From positions 598,527 to 609,713 of the forward strand of contig MU646498.1 in assembly GCA_026770585.1 (NCBI GenBank): 11,187 bases of DNA. Direction: 5' to 3'. Positions 4,860 through 11,187 of the stretch are shown here, in pieces. Source of the stretch: Baffinella frigidus (taxonomy: Eukaryota; Cryptophyceae; Cryptomonadales; Baffinellaceae). The stretch's first letter is position 1; every line of letters begins with the position of its first letter. The notes below the pieces were generated by a model. It was not told where the DNA came from and ran no database searches. It saw nothing but the letters and a program-made list of their open reading frames with translations. The position numbers and the translations under genes were made by a program.

Positions 4860-5648
4860 CCCCGTAGTTGAGGTGGATGTGGCGCGTCAGAGGTCGAGGC
4901 TCCGCATCCTATCCTTGCTTGCGGCGAGAAGAGGACACGCACGATCTCCCCCTTTTCGGTCTGTCCGTCGAGCGCGGTGGTGCGCAGAGTACGAAGAGTC
5001 TGACCCCGCTAGAGGGGAGGCGTGACCGAGGCTCGCAACCTGTCTGACCGAGGCTCACAAAGAGGGCGATCGGGGCTGCGGGAACCCGGTGACGCGAAAG
5101 ATACACGCGCTGGAAGTCGGGGGCTGGGATTGATTACTCAATTTAGTAAAGAGGTTTCGCCGTTATTGCTTAACCCGTTACCAGACTATGATCAGTCCAT
5201 GTTATGCCCCGCTCAGTCTGTCTCTGAGGGACGCTCCCCGAAGATTGGCGCAAATGAAATAAAAACGACGAAGAAGAAGGAGAGGTTTAGTAGGTCCACG
5301 ATGAGGAGTTACTGATTACCGGTAATTGAATCAGTGCTTCGTAATCAGTGATAACTGACTTTTAACAGACCATAATCTGACCTCATCGATGGACCAAGAG
5401 GAAATATCCGTTCTCCCTATCAATTTTGAGCTAACTCAGTGGGGTTCCGACGCCTTGAAGAGTCGGGGTGAATTTGGGTCGTTCTAAACGCCGACTTAAC
5501 ACGTGCGGTCATCAATCAATATCCTAAATCTCGGCTAAAAGATATTTACGACATTTAAGATCGCGGATTTGAATTTGGCCGCCCTTGGGGATGGCTTGAG
5601 TCGCGCTCGCGGGCAGCCTGCTGGGGGCGTGCGAAGTCCGATCGAAAA
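4860..5648. other. Unrecognised sequence, 790 bp
   Basis: No clear gene. A 97-codon + strand frame (5022-5315) begins in a 22-bp duplication (GACCGAGGCTC at 5024 and 5046), becomes Lys/Arg-rich and has no known motif. GAGGCTCRCAACCTG recurs at about 9152. The part 5290-5640 has many stops and a weak inverted GTTACTGATTA/TAATCAGTGATAAC pair. Confidence 0.4.
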
Positions 5649-5898
5649 TGTGTAAGGCTGAAAGTTGTAGAGGAGGACGAAAGCTCGGTATAACCGTGAT
5701 TACATTTTTCGAAAATTCGAAATCGGCGGTGGGAGAGGGCGTTTAAAAAATCGGCGGTGGGAGAGGGCGTTTAAGAGGCGTTTGCGCGATCCTTCGCTCG
5801 CGCGGGCGCCTCTCCCACCGACGATTTCGAATTTTCGAAAAATGTAATCACGGTCATACCGAGCCCTCGCTCTCCTCTACAATTTACGGTCTCACACA
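5649..5898. mobile_element. 250-bp foldback element with 33-bp perfect inner arms
   Basis: 5693-5725 and 5822-5854 are perfect inverted copies (ending with CGAAAATTCGAAATCG). Pairing extends outward with few mismatches through CTCGGTAT, TTGTAGAGGA/TCCTCTACAA and TGTGT/ACACA. The loop holds two 28-bp direct units (TCGGCGGTGGGAGAGGGCGT at 5723 and 5751), the first completing the left arm. No coding capacity. A related end sequence occurs at 6787-6826. Confidence 0.8.
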
Positions 5899-5919
5899 GT
5901 TTAAAGAAGAGGCCCTAAG

Positions 5920-5952
5920 CCGATGCGGCGCGCAGGCGACGAAGCGCATCGG
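5920..5952. other. Short hairpin
   Basis: CCGATGCG pairs with CGCATCGG, and GGCCC/GGGCC just outside adds to the stem. It lies right after the foldback element. Function unknown. Confidence 0.5.
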
Positions 5953-6000
5953 GGGCCCTTTAGGTCCTTTAGGTTTTAATTTCTCCCAACATACTTAAGT

Positions 6001-6261
6001 ATGCCAACGACACGCCCTTCCGTAGAAACAAGGGCATACACCGGGATTGCAGGCGCCTTGAAACGATCCCTTATCCGCACCCCCTTTTCGGCCGGGCAAA
6101 TTGGTCACGAAATCACCTCTAAAGTCAAATCTCAGCCGGGGATTCTCCAAAAGTCAAGACACGAGATGGAGGGCGTTGGGCAGGAAAAATCTGGTGCAGA
6201 ACCCAGACGTTTTCCTAACCTCGCCTCAATTCTTGCACCGTGCATTCTCACTTTCGAATAA
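6001..6261 (+). CDS. Possible small ORF, 86 codons, unknown
   Basis: An ATG-initiated frame, TAA-terminated, with mixed amino-acid content and no repeat origin. The protein is basic in its N-terminal half (ALKRSLIRT, TSKVKS) and has no signal peptide, membrane helix or motif that I recognise. The base at -3 of the ATG is A, acceptable for eukaryotic initiation. There is no homologous copy in the window, and length alone is weak evidence, so it may be chance. Confidence 0.2.
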   Translation: MPTTRPSVETRAYTGIAGALKRSLIRTPFSAGQIGHEITSKVKSQPGILQKSRHEMEGVGQEKSGAEPRRFPNLASILAPCILTFE

Positions 6262-6642
6262 AGTCAATAAGTGTCAATAAGTGCGAGGGGTTCGGGGGTC
6301 CGTGGCGGATGGAGAACGGGCCTGCTGTCGGGTCAGAGGCGCGGAATTCAACGTGACCAGCCCACTGAGTCTTTCATTCAAGGTGAGCCCCGCGCAGCGG
6401 TGGCCGCAACACCGGATACCCCACACTGGGCACCATCTTTTGAGCCAGGTTGGGAGAGGCTGTGCTGGTGGGGCATTGGTGCTGTGGGGGTGCGACGGCG
6501 GGTCTGAGCAGTGGAATCTGACGGGGCGAGCCCACTGAATCTGCTCCACCTTGACCGCAGACTATTTTTTTATTTTCCTATGGTAGAAAGGACTGCAGAG
6601 AAAGCACCGCTTTCGATGTCCCTAAAAGTTATTGTAAGGCAC
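6262..6642. other. Non-repetitive stretch with a possible intron
   Basis: ATTCAAG|GTGAGC at 6383 is a good donor context, and CACCTTGACCGCAG ends at 6560 as a possible acceptor, giving a 178-bp candidate intron. Three overlapping frames (6271-6549) are open on both strands, none with recognised domains, so which if any is exonic is unclear. Small direct repeats: GTCAATAAGT twice (6263-6282) and AGCCCACTGARTCT at about 6359 and 6530. Confidence 0.2.
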
Positions 6643-6680
6643 ATCCGATTTGTACCGGCGTGTCCGATTTGTACCGGCAG
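6643..6680 (+). repeat. 19-bp tandem duplication
   Basis: TCCGATTTGTACCGGCG occurs at 6644 and 6663. A minor local duplication. Confidence 0.75.
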
Positions 6681-6786
6681 ATATCCATTATAAAATAGAT
6701 ATGGAGCCGTGGGCGTTTGACCACCAAAGGGCCTCCCTGACAGAACTGTATGAACCGCGCCAGACCCGACCAAACCGCTCATCAGT

Positions 6787-6826
6787 ACAATTTGTAAACG
6801 GTCTCACACAGTTTCGATCGGACGTC
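6787..6826 (+). mobile_element. Solo terminus related to the 5649-5898 foldback
   Basis: CAATTTGTAAACGG then TCTCACACAGTTTCGATCGG resembles 5880-5900 (CAATTTACGGTCTCACACAG) and the inverted left end at about 5635-5670 (ACATTTTCGATCGGAC when reversed). It is probably the remnant end of another copy. Confidence 0.45.
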
Positions 6827-6885
6827 GCAGTCCCCGGCAAGCTGCCCGCCGCGCAAAAATTCACCCGGGCCATGACGCTGCCAAC

Positions 6886-7006
6886 GAAATTTACTACACT
6901 CTCGGATACCCATGTACATGTACAGTTAGTGTATCATACCGGTACACGAGTCGTACATGTCATGATACGGTATCTGATACATGTACGTACCGGTACGAGG
7001 CTCGAC
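6886..7006. other. GTAC-rich palindromic patch
   Basis: It opens with GAAATTTACTACAC, shared with 2614-2627. Dense self-complementary words follow (CATGTACATG, ACCGGTAC, GTATCAT/ATGATAC, TACATGTA, GTACGTACCGGTAC). Multiple alternative hairpins are possible. It leads directly into the CCCTACA array. Not a gene. Confidence 0.5.
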
Positions 7007-7010
7007 GCCG

Positions 7011-7256
7011 CACCCTACACCCTACACCCTACACCCTACACTCTACACCCTACACCCTACACCCTGCACTCTACGCCCTACGCCCTAATTCCCACGCCCT
7101 AAACCCTACGTCCTACGCCTTACGACCTTCGTAAACCCTAAAACCTACACCTTCCTAAATCCTACACCCCACACCCTAGGATCCTACACCCTAAACTCTA
7201 AACCCTCATCCCTGCACCCTAAACCCTACACCCTACACCCTACACCCTACACCCAC
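7011..7256 (+). repeat. CCCTACA telomere-like array
   Basis: C-rich heptamers, mainly CCCTACA with CCCTAAA and CTCTACA variants. It is regular at 7011-7080 and 7220-7255 and degenerate between. Orientation is the same as the right-hand CCCTAAA array. A frame of 150 codons that runs into it ends in repeat-encoded residues. Confidence 0.85.
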
Positions 7257-7339
7257 CCCCCCTTCGTAGGCAGTCAATCAACGTTCGAGACATTCGCTCT
7301 ACGACCCCAAAAACCATATGGACTGATCTATGGACTGCC

Positions 7340-7421
7340 TTACTACACACGTATCGATAAATACACCTGCGGGGTGTTTCAATTGTATTATACACGTGTA
7401 CACGTACACAACGTGTAGTAA
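7340..7421. mobile_element. Inverted-repeat element with TTACTACAC ends
   Basis: TTACTACACACGT (7340-7352) faces ACGTGTAGTAA (7411-7421). The interior has ACACC/GGGTGT and several TACACGTGTA palindromes. The termini resemble the inner arms at 2611-2676, suggesting a shared family. Confidence 0.5.
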
Positions 7422-7448
7422 TCTCGCCATCGACAAGAAAGGGAATCC

Positions 7449-7500
7449 TGTATCTCCTTTTACACCCCGCTGGAGGCCTTACGAGCTCGTACGAGCTCGT
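7449..7500 (+). repeat. 18-bp repeat and a doubled palindrome
   Basis: TGTATCTCCTTTTACACC (7449-7466) recurs exactly at 7959-7976. ACGAGCTCGT, itself a palindrome, is repeated twice at 7481-7500. Confidence 0.75.
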
Positions 7501-7520
7501 AAACTTTAAGGGCGACGCCC

Positions 7521-7705
7521 GAAAATCTCAACACCACCCCCAAACCCCCTGCGGCGCAAGCGAGGCGAAGAATCGCCGGCAGGAAAATCTCAACACCTCA
7601 ACACCACCCCCAAACCCCCTGCGGCGCAAGCGAGGCGAAGAATCGCCGGCAGGCGATTCTTCGCCGAGCCAGCCGCAGGGGGTTTGGGGGTGGTGTTGAG
7701 ATTTT
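7521..7705. mobile_element. Foldback element with duplicated left arm
   Basis: The left arm (GAAAATCTCAACACCACCCC ... GAATCGCCGGCAG) appears twice in tandem, 7521-7582 and 7583-7652, the second with an 8-bp extra CAACACCT. The inverted right arm 7653-7705 carries GCGATTCTTCGCC, GCCGCAGGGGGTTTGGGGG and GTTGAGATTTT. A minus-strand 95-codon frame here comes from the repeat and is not a gene. Confidence 0.8.
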
Positions 7706-8305
7706 TGGGCGGAGCGAGCCCAGCCGGCAGGCTTCCCGCGTGACACGAAATTCACTATGTGGCTTACCTCCGACTTCAAAAAGGGCCCCCAGGCCAGAGC
7801 CGTGCTCTTCTTCATATTTTCATGTCGGTGAGTGGCCGACAGATGAGAAAACCGCTCTACAGCACATGTACGAGTAGAACGGTACGTGCTCGTACCCGCG
7901 TGACCTGCCCAGCTGTGGGGCTCTTTACTACAGTCAGTAAGTACAATTATGTACTACATGTATCTCCTTTTACACCTGACGTGTACCTTCGGTCACGAAA
8001 CAACACGAAACGGTCATTGTTGAGGGACACGATGCTACGAGGAGCCACTGGATGAACCGACATAAGGTGTGAGCGCCCTGCTGAAAGTCATTTTACCTGA
8101 AAACAAATCGATTTTTCTCCAAAAGTGGCCAATTAGGGGGTACCAATATGGGTTGCAAAAAACCTTAATTTGTGGGGCAGAATTGTAAACTGACCACGAA
8201 TTCTAGACAGTCGTTCCGCGAAGTGGTCCATCTATTCCTGAGGGGAAAAGACTTCCACCCCTGACGATCCTGGGCGCATCACTCTGCAAAGCAGCTTCCG
8301 CCGGG
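7706..8305. other. Unrecognised sequence, 600 bp
   Basis: A GTAC-rich patch at 7864-7960 resembles 6900-7000 and holds the second 18-bp repeat. A 98-codon + strand frame (7759-8055) has no known motif. 8060-8300 is AT-richer with no repeat or signal I can support; the frame of the 8306 gene is open back to a TAG near 8203. Confidence 0.4.
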
Positions 8306-9127
8306 ATGCACAAGCACAAGTCATTCTATCAACAACCGTCGTACAGCTGTTCATGGAGCCCAGCCACCGACCTCGCGAAGCTCGTCGCCGAGTCCCGTTC
8401 CCACCAGATCAGGATACAGATGGACCCGCGGGGGCACCTCCTCTCTGTCCTGGGCGTGCAAGCGCCGCGCGGAAAGATCGGCGGTTCCCTCCGGCGCGAC
8501 AGTGTTCCCATGGTCAGCAGGGCAGGCAGTCTCGGGAACCTGCGAGAGCCGCTCGAGCGGCGCGGCAGGGCTCCCATGCTCGAGGCAGGTGCTCCTCTTG
8601 ACCTGCCCGCGCCGCCGACCATGGTAGAAGACATGCTCGCGCCCGACCCGCTGGTGGGCGTTGAAGGAATCCCGAACGCGGGCAAGAGGAAGTTCCTCCT
8701 GAGAGCCTCCACCATGCGCAACACCAACCGCGAGGATGGTGTGCCACGGAGCGGCTCCGTGGAGATTGTGCGACCCCTTGCCAACTCGCCCAACGATCAC
8801 AACACGTCAATCGGCGGGAGGCTGGTAAGAGGCGCCCGCGGTGCGCAGCCACGCAGCGGCTCCTTCTCCTCCCTATCGCCACTGCACAGGCCCACTTCGG
8901 TGGAGGAGAGCCCCCGCAGAATCCCGCGCAGATGGTCAAACCCGGCACGGACCCCGACGGCCGCGTCGCTGCTTTCCCCGCACGCTGGGTCGGAGAGCGG
9001 GTCGGAACGCGGGGAACTCCCAAGAGCAAGCCAGATCCGGATCAGCTGGCTTCCGTCGGCCCGCGCGTTCACGGACGAGTTTTTCCCCGAGCGTGCGAGC
9101 GCTCCAGCCCTGCAGCGAACCGTGTGA
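8306..9127 (+). CDS. Hypothetical basic Ser/Pro-rich protein, 273 aa
   Basis: The longest open frame in the window, starting at an ATG with G at -3 and ending TGA. The product is Arg/Ser/Pro-rich, probably disordered, with no signal peptide, membrane helix or family that I recognise. Basophilic phospho-site-like motifs recur: RRDS (residues 63-66), RAGS (72-75), RSGS (148-151 and 183-186), RRWS (208-211). A KRK patch lies at 127-129, and S/T-P sites occur (SPLHRP, RTPT, LLSP). R-x-x-S motifs suit AGC/CaMK-type kinases or 14-3-3 binding, but that is inference. The frame is open upstream to about 8204, so it could also be an exon of a longer gene. GC-rich sequence opens overlapping frames on both strands (8329-9251). 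I chose this one for its length and non-repetitive, motif-bearing composition. It may regulate nothing near it; no partner is visible. Confidence 0.5.
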   Translation: MHKHKSFYQQPSYSCSWSPATDLAKLVAESRSHQIRIQMDPRGHLLSVLGVQAPRGKIGGSLRRDSVPMVSRAGSLGNLREPLERRGRAPMLEAGAPLDLPAPPTMVEDMLAPDPLVGVEGIPNAGKRKFLLRASTMRNTNREDGVPRSGSVEIVRPLANSPNDHNTSIGGRLVRGARGAQPRSGSFSSLSPLHRPTSVEESPRRIPRRWSNPARTPTAASLLSPHAGSESGSERGELPRASQIRISWLPSARAFTDEFFPERASAPALQRTV

Positions 9128-9320
9128 GCGAGGATCCGGGCGTGTGAGTCGAGGCTCACAACCTGGCTACTTGGAACCTGGCTACTTAGGCGGAGAGCGC
9201 ACGGCGTCGTCGACAAGTGTAGAGTGCGCGAGATCTGAGTTCCGATGTTAACTCTAGGTCCTCACACGTGGCCGCACGGCTTCGGCTGTATGGGGATAAA
9301 GTCACTCCGGTCATTCTTCT
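9128..9320. other. Downstream region with small repeats
   Basis: A 15-16-bp doublet ACCTGGCTACTTGGA/ACCTGGCTACTTAGG (9168-9190) is preceded by GAGGCTCACAACCTG, shared with 5028-5042. No polyadenylation motif is clear and no further gene is seen. Confidence 0.4.
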
Positions 9321-9400
9321 GGGGATACAGTCCCGTGTAGGATGACCCTAAACCAGAGAGGGAGAGTTTTGTGTAAGATGCCCCGGGTGACTGTATCCCC
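9321..9400. repeat. 12-bp inverted repeat, 56-bp spacer
   Basis: GGGGATACAGTC (9321-9332) and GACTGTATCCCC (9389-9400) are exact inverted copies. A related GGGGATAAAGTC stands at 9291. This may be a small MITE; no target duplication is clear. Confidence 0.55.
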
Positions 9401-9429
9401 TGAGGCTCCTGCCCACACGGCTCGCCCGG

Positions 9430-9492
9430 AGAGAGAGAGAGAGAAAGGGAGAGAGGGAGAGAGGGAGAGAGGGAGAGAGGGAGAGAGAGAGG
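9430..9492 (+). repeat. GA/GGGA microsatellite
   Basis: GA units followed by five GAGGGAGA-type units and more GA. Purine-only on the + strand. Confidence 0.9.
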
Positions 9493-9555
9493 CTCAGGAT
9501 AGCACCTGAGCTTTCCGTGGCCGTGGATTGTAATGAATGAATGCTGCTCGACAAA

Positions 9556-9687
9556 GAGCGAGAGAACGAGAGAGCGAGAGAGCGAGAGAGCGAGAGAGAC
9601 AGAGAGACAGAGAGAGACACAGCGAGACACAGCGAGACAGAGCGAGACAGAGCGAGACAGACAGAGCGAGAGAGAGAGAGAGAAAGG
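9556..9687 (+). repeat. GA/GCGA/GACA compound microsatellite
   Basis: Tracts of GAGAGAGC, GAGACA and GCGAGACA. The open frames across it on both strands (RERE or SLSLS peptides) are products of the repeat. Confidence 0.9.
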
Positions 9688-9799
9688 CTGCTCGCTGCTC
9701 TTGCAACGCCTCGCGCTGGTTAATCAGGTCTCCTCGAAATGAGGAGTCCGGAAGTTGATAAATCAAGTGGGTGAAGCCGCCTGACGGCTCCTCTCTCTT

Positions 9800-9861
9800 A
9801 ATCCCTCGAGTGGCAAGGGGGTCTTAAAGGACCCCCTATAGGTCCTAGGCAGGTCCTAGGG
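9800..9861. mobile_element. Truncated B element (B5) ending in telomere-like DNA
   Basis: AATCCCTCGAGTGG starts a copy in the same orientation as B2. GGGGGTCTTAAAGGACCCCC and CAGGTCCTAGGG follow, up to 9861. Where B2 continues CCCTACGG, this copy changes to TTCAGGG repeats. The shared CCTAGGG at the junction resembles a telomere unit. Confidence 0.8.
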
Positions 9862-10134
9862 TTCAGGGTTCAGGGTGTAGGGTTCAGGGTTCTGGGTTCA
9901 GGTTTCGGGGCTCTGGGTTCTTGGTTCAGGGTTCAGGTTTCAGGATCTAGGGTTCTGGGTTCTTGGTTCAGGGTTCACATTTCAGGGTTCAGGGTTCAGG
10001 GTTCAGGGTTCAGGGTTCAGGGTTCAGGGTTCAGGGTTCAGGGTTCAGGGTGTAGGGTTCGGGGTTCAGGGTTCAGGGTTCAGGGTTCAGGGTGTAGGGT
10101 TCGGGGTTCAGGGTTCAGGGTTCAGGGTTCAGGG
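9862..10134 (+). repeat. G-rich TTCAGGG telomere-like array with 42-bp higher order
   Basis: Degenerate at first (TTCTGGG, TTCTTGG), then about ten perfect TTCAGGG units from 9980. TGTAGGG-TTCGGGG pairs at 10051 and 10093 are exactly six heptamers apart, a higher-order repeat. G-rich strand on +, pointing right. Confidence 0.9.
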
Positions 10135-10157
10135 CTTGCGCCCTGTGGACTCATGGC

Positions 10158-10216
10158 CCTAAGTCAACTGGGCCACTTAGGGTAAGTCAACTGGGCCACT
10201 TAGGGTTAGTCAACTG
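10158..10216 (+). repeat. 23-bp tandem repeat in the spacer
   Basis: AAGTCAACTGGGCCACTTAG plus GGT is repeated twice with a partial third unit. CCCTAAGT/ACTTAGGG within it resembles the B-family TIR (TCCCTTAAGTGG), so it may derive from B ends. Confidence 0.75.
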
Positions 10217-10433
10217 TTCTGTTTCCTCGCAGAACACGACGCGGAGAACAACAAAGGCTTGGCCAAAAACTCTCGAACATCGGGCCTCTCCACACAGCGG
10301 GCTCCTCAGGGATTTTCGGGCAGATTCTGCCCGACTTTCCGTTACCTTATCCGTAGGAACCCCCCTATGTCCGTGCGGTATGAGCTACCGTAGAGCCTAT
10401 GGATTTTTCACAAAGGGGTTATTCAAAATCTAA
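10217..10433 (+). other. Possible exon remnant, open frame without start codon
   Basis: TTCTGTTTCCTCGCAG (10217-10232) looks like a pyrimidine-rich acceptor. After it, 66 codons stay open to TAA (10431-10433), ending GLFKI. The protein is basic, with CPCGMSYRRAYG near its end, and I do not recognise it. It could be chance. Also present: a CGGGCAG/CTGCCCG hairpin (about 10317-10333). Confidence 0.2.
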
Positions 10434-10449
10434 GGGGTTGTTCAGAATG
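10413..10449 (+). repeat. 19-bp tandem duplication
   Basis: AAGGGGTTATTCAAAATCT is followed by AAGGGGTTGTTCAGAATG. The stop codon of the open frame lies at the junction of the two units. Confidence 0.7.
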
Positions 10450-10502
10450 AGCCCGCTGCGTGGATCAATCACAAATTCTCAGGAGAAGCCTACCGTGGTA
10501 CA

Positions 10503-11187
10503 CTCTAAACCCCAAACTCTAGACCCTAGACCCTAGATCCTGAACCCTAGACCCAAGACCCTAGACCCTCGACCCTAGAACCTAAACCCCAAACCCTTAT
10601 ACCTTGAAACCTAAGCCCTAAACCTTAACAACTCGCACCCAAACCCTAGACCTCAAGCCATAAACCCGAAACCCGAAAAAATACACCATAAAACCGAAAC
10701 CTTCGACCCTAGACCCTAAACCCTAAACCCTCAACACCCAAACGCTCAAGCCTAATTCCTGAACCCCAAACCCAAAACCCTAAATCCTGGATCCTAAACC
10801 CTACACCCTAAACCCTGAAATCTAAATACAAATTGCTGAACCTTAAACGCTCAACGTTCAACGCTCAACCCCAAACCCTAAACCCTAAACTGTAAACCCG
10901 AAGCCCTAAACCCTAAACCCTAAACCCTAAACCTTAAACCCTAAACTCTAAACCCTAAACCCTAAACCCTAAACCCTAAACCCTAAACCCTAAACCCTAA
11001 ACCCTAAACCATAAACCATATTCCACAAAACCCAAAAACCCTAAACCCTAAACCCTAATTCCTAATCCCATACCCTAAACCCCAAACCCCAAACCCCAAA
11101 CCTTGAAACCTAAACACTAAATTTTAAAACCTCGACCCTAAACTCTAATCCCCAGACCATAACATAAAACCGAAAACCGAAAGCATA
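10503..11187 (+). repeat. C-rich CCCTAAA telomere-like array
   Basis: A degenerate beginning (CCCTAGA, CCCCAAA, ACGCTCA) gives way to near-perfect CCCTAAA at about 10895-11008, including a run of at least eight exact units after 10950. Variants follow to the window edge. C-rich on +, so it faces the G-rich array at 9862-10134. Confidence 0.9.

Noticed and set aside
4422-4871. Ser/Leu/Pro/Arg-rich frames of up to 149 codons on both strands
   Set aside because: Polypyrimidine microsatellite translation; no complex sequence beyond the short KQLDVV module.
7676-7700. G-quadruplex in GGGGGTTTGGGGGTGG
   Set aside because: Only two long G-runs and one short run are present; a four-run motif is not met on this strand.
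8329-9251. Other frames of 136-171 codons overlapping 8306-9127
   Set aside because: High GC removes stops in several frames; they are shorter and show no recognised motif. I cannot fully exclude a minus-strand gene.
9262-9766. Frames with SLSLS or RERE repeats
   Set aside because: Encoded by GA-type microsatellites.
1-11187. tRNA, rRNA, or viral/toxin genes
   Set aside because: No cloverleaf, conserved rRNA segment, or recognisable viral or toxin protein was seen by eye on either strand. A tRNA or covariance-model scan could not be run.

Overview
This is a eukaryotic, subtelomere-like window with no bacterial or phage gene organisation. The strongest signs are long runs of plant-type heptamer telomere repeats (CCCTAAA/TTTAGGG) and their variants TTCAGGG, TGCAGGG, CCCTACA and ACGCTGA. 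There are also many short palindromic, MITE-like elements, microsatellites, and exon debris with intact splice signals. The telomere type fits plants, green algae and several protist algal lineages; an alga or protist seems more likely than a land plant, but that is inference and I cannot name the organism.

Layout. 1-150: degenerate G-rich TGCAGGG/TTCAGGG array. 156-1990: repeated partial copies of one exon of a mitochondrial carrier (SLC25-type) protein, mixed with a 20-bp tandem array, TA microsatellites and telomere-like DNA. The best copy (987-1088) is 34 codons long with a plausible AG acceptor and GT donor; others are truncated or carry stops. 2110-4860: a dense cluster of two small inverted-repeat families flanked by TA, here called A (about 114-122 bp, CAGGGGTACCTCGC ends) and B (about 104-105 bp, TATCCCTTAAGTGG ends). 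One A copy is split by a B copy. The cluster also holds two other foldbacks, a 45-bp hairpin, a 23-bp tandem repeat, and three copies of a short coding-looking module (KQLDVV) next to CT-rich tracts.

4870-8300: mostly unrecognised sequence with two large foldback elements (5649-5898 and 7521-7705), a telomere-like CCCTACA array and a GTAC-rich palindromic patch. 8306-9127: the only long, plausible open reading frame, a 273-residue basic, Ser/Pro-rich protein with repeated R-x-x-S motifs and no recognised family. 9130-9800: inverted repeat and GA-rich microsatellites.

9800-11187: a truncated B element runs directly into a G-rich TTCAGGG array. A 370-bp spacer follows, then a C-rich CCCTAAA array. 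The arrays face each other head to head, as at an old telomere fusion or an assembly join.

No coordinated pathway or operon is visible. The interest lies in genome dynamics: exon-fragment amplification, nested miniature transposons sharing a core, and a transposon/telomere-repeat junction.
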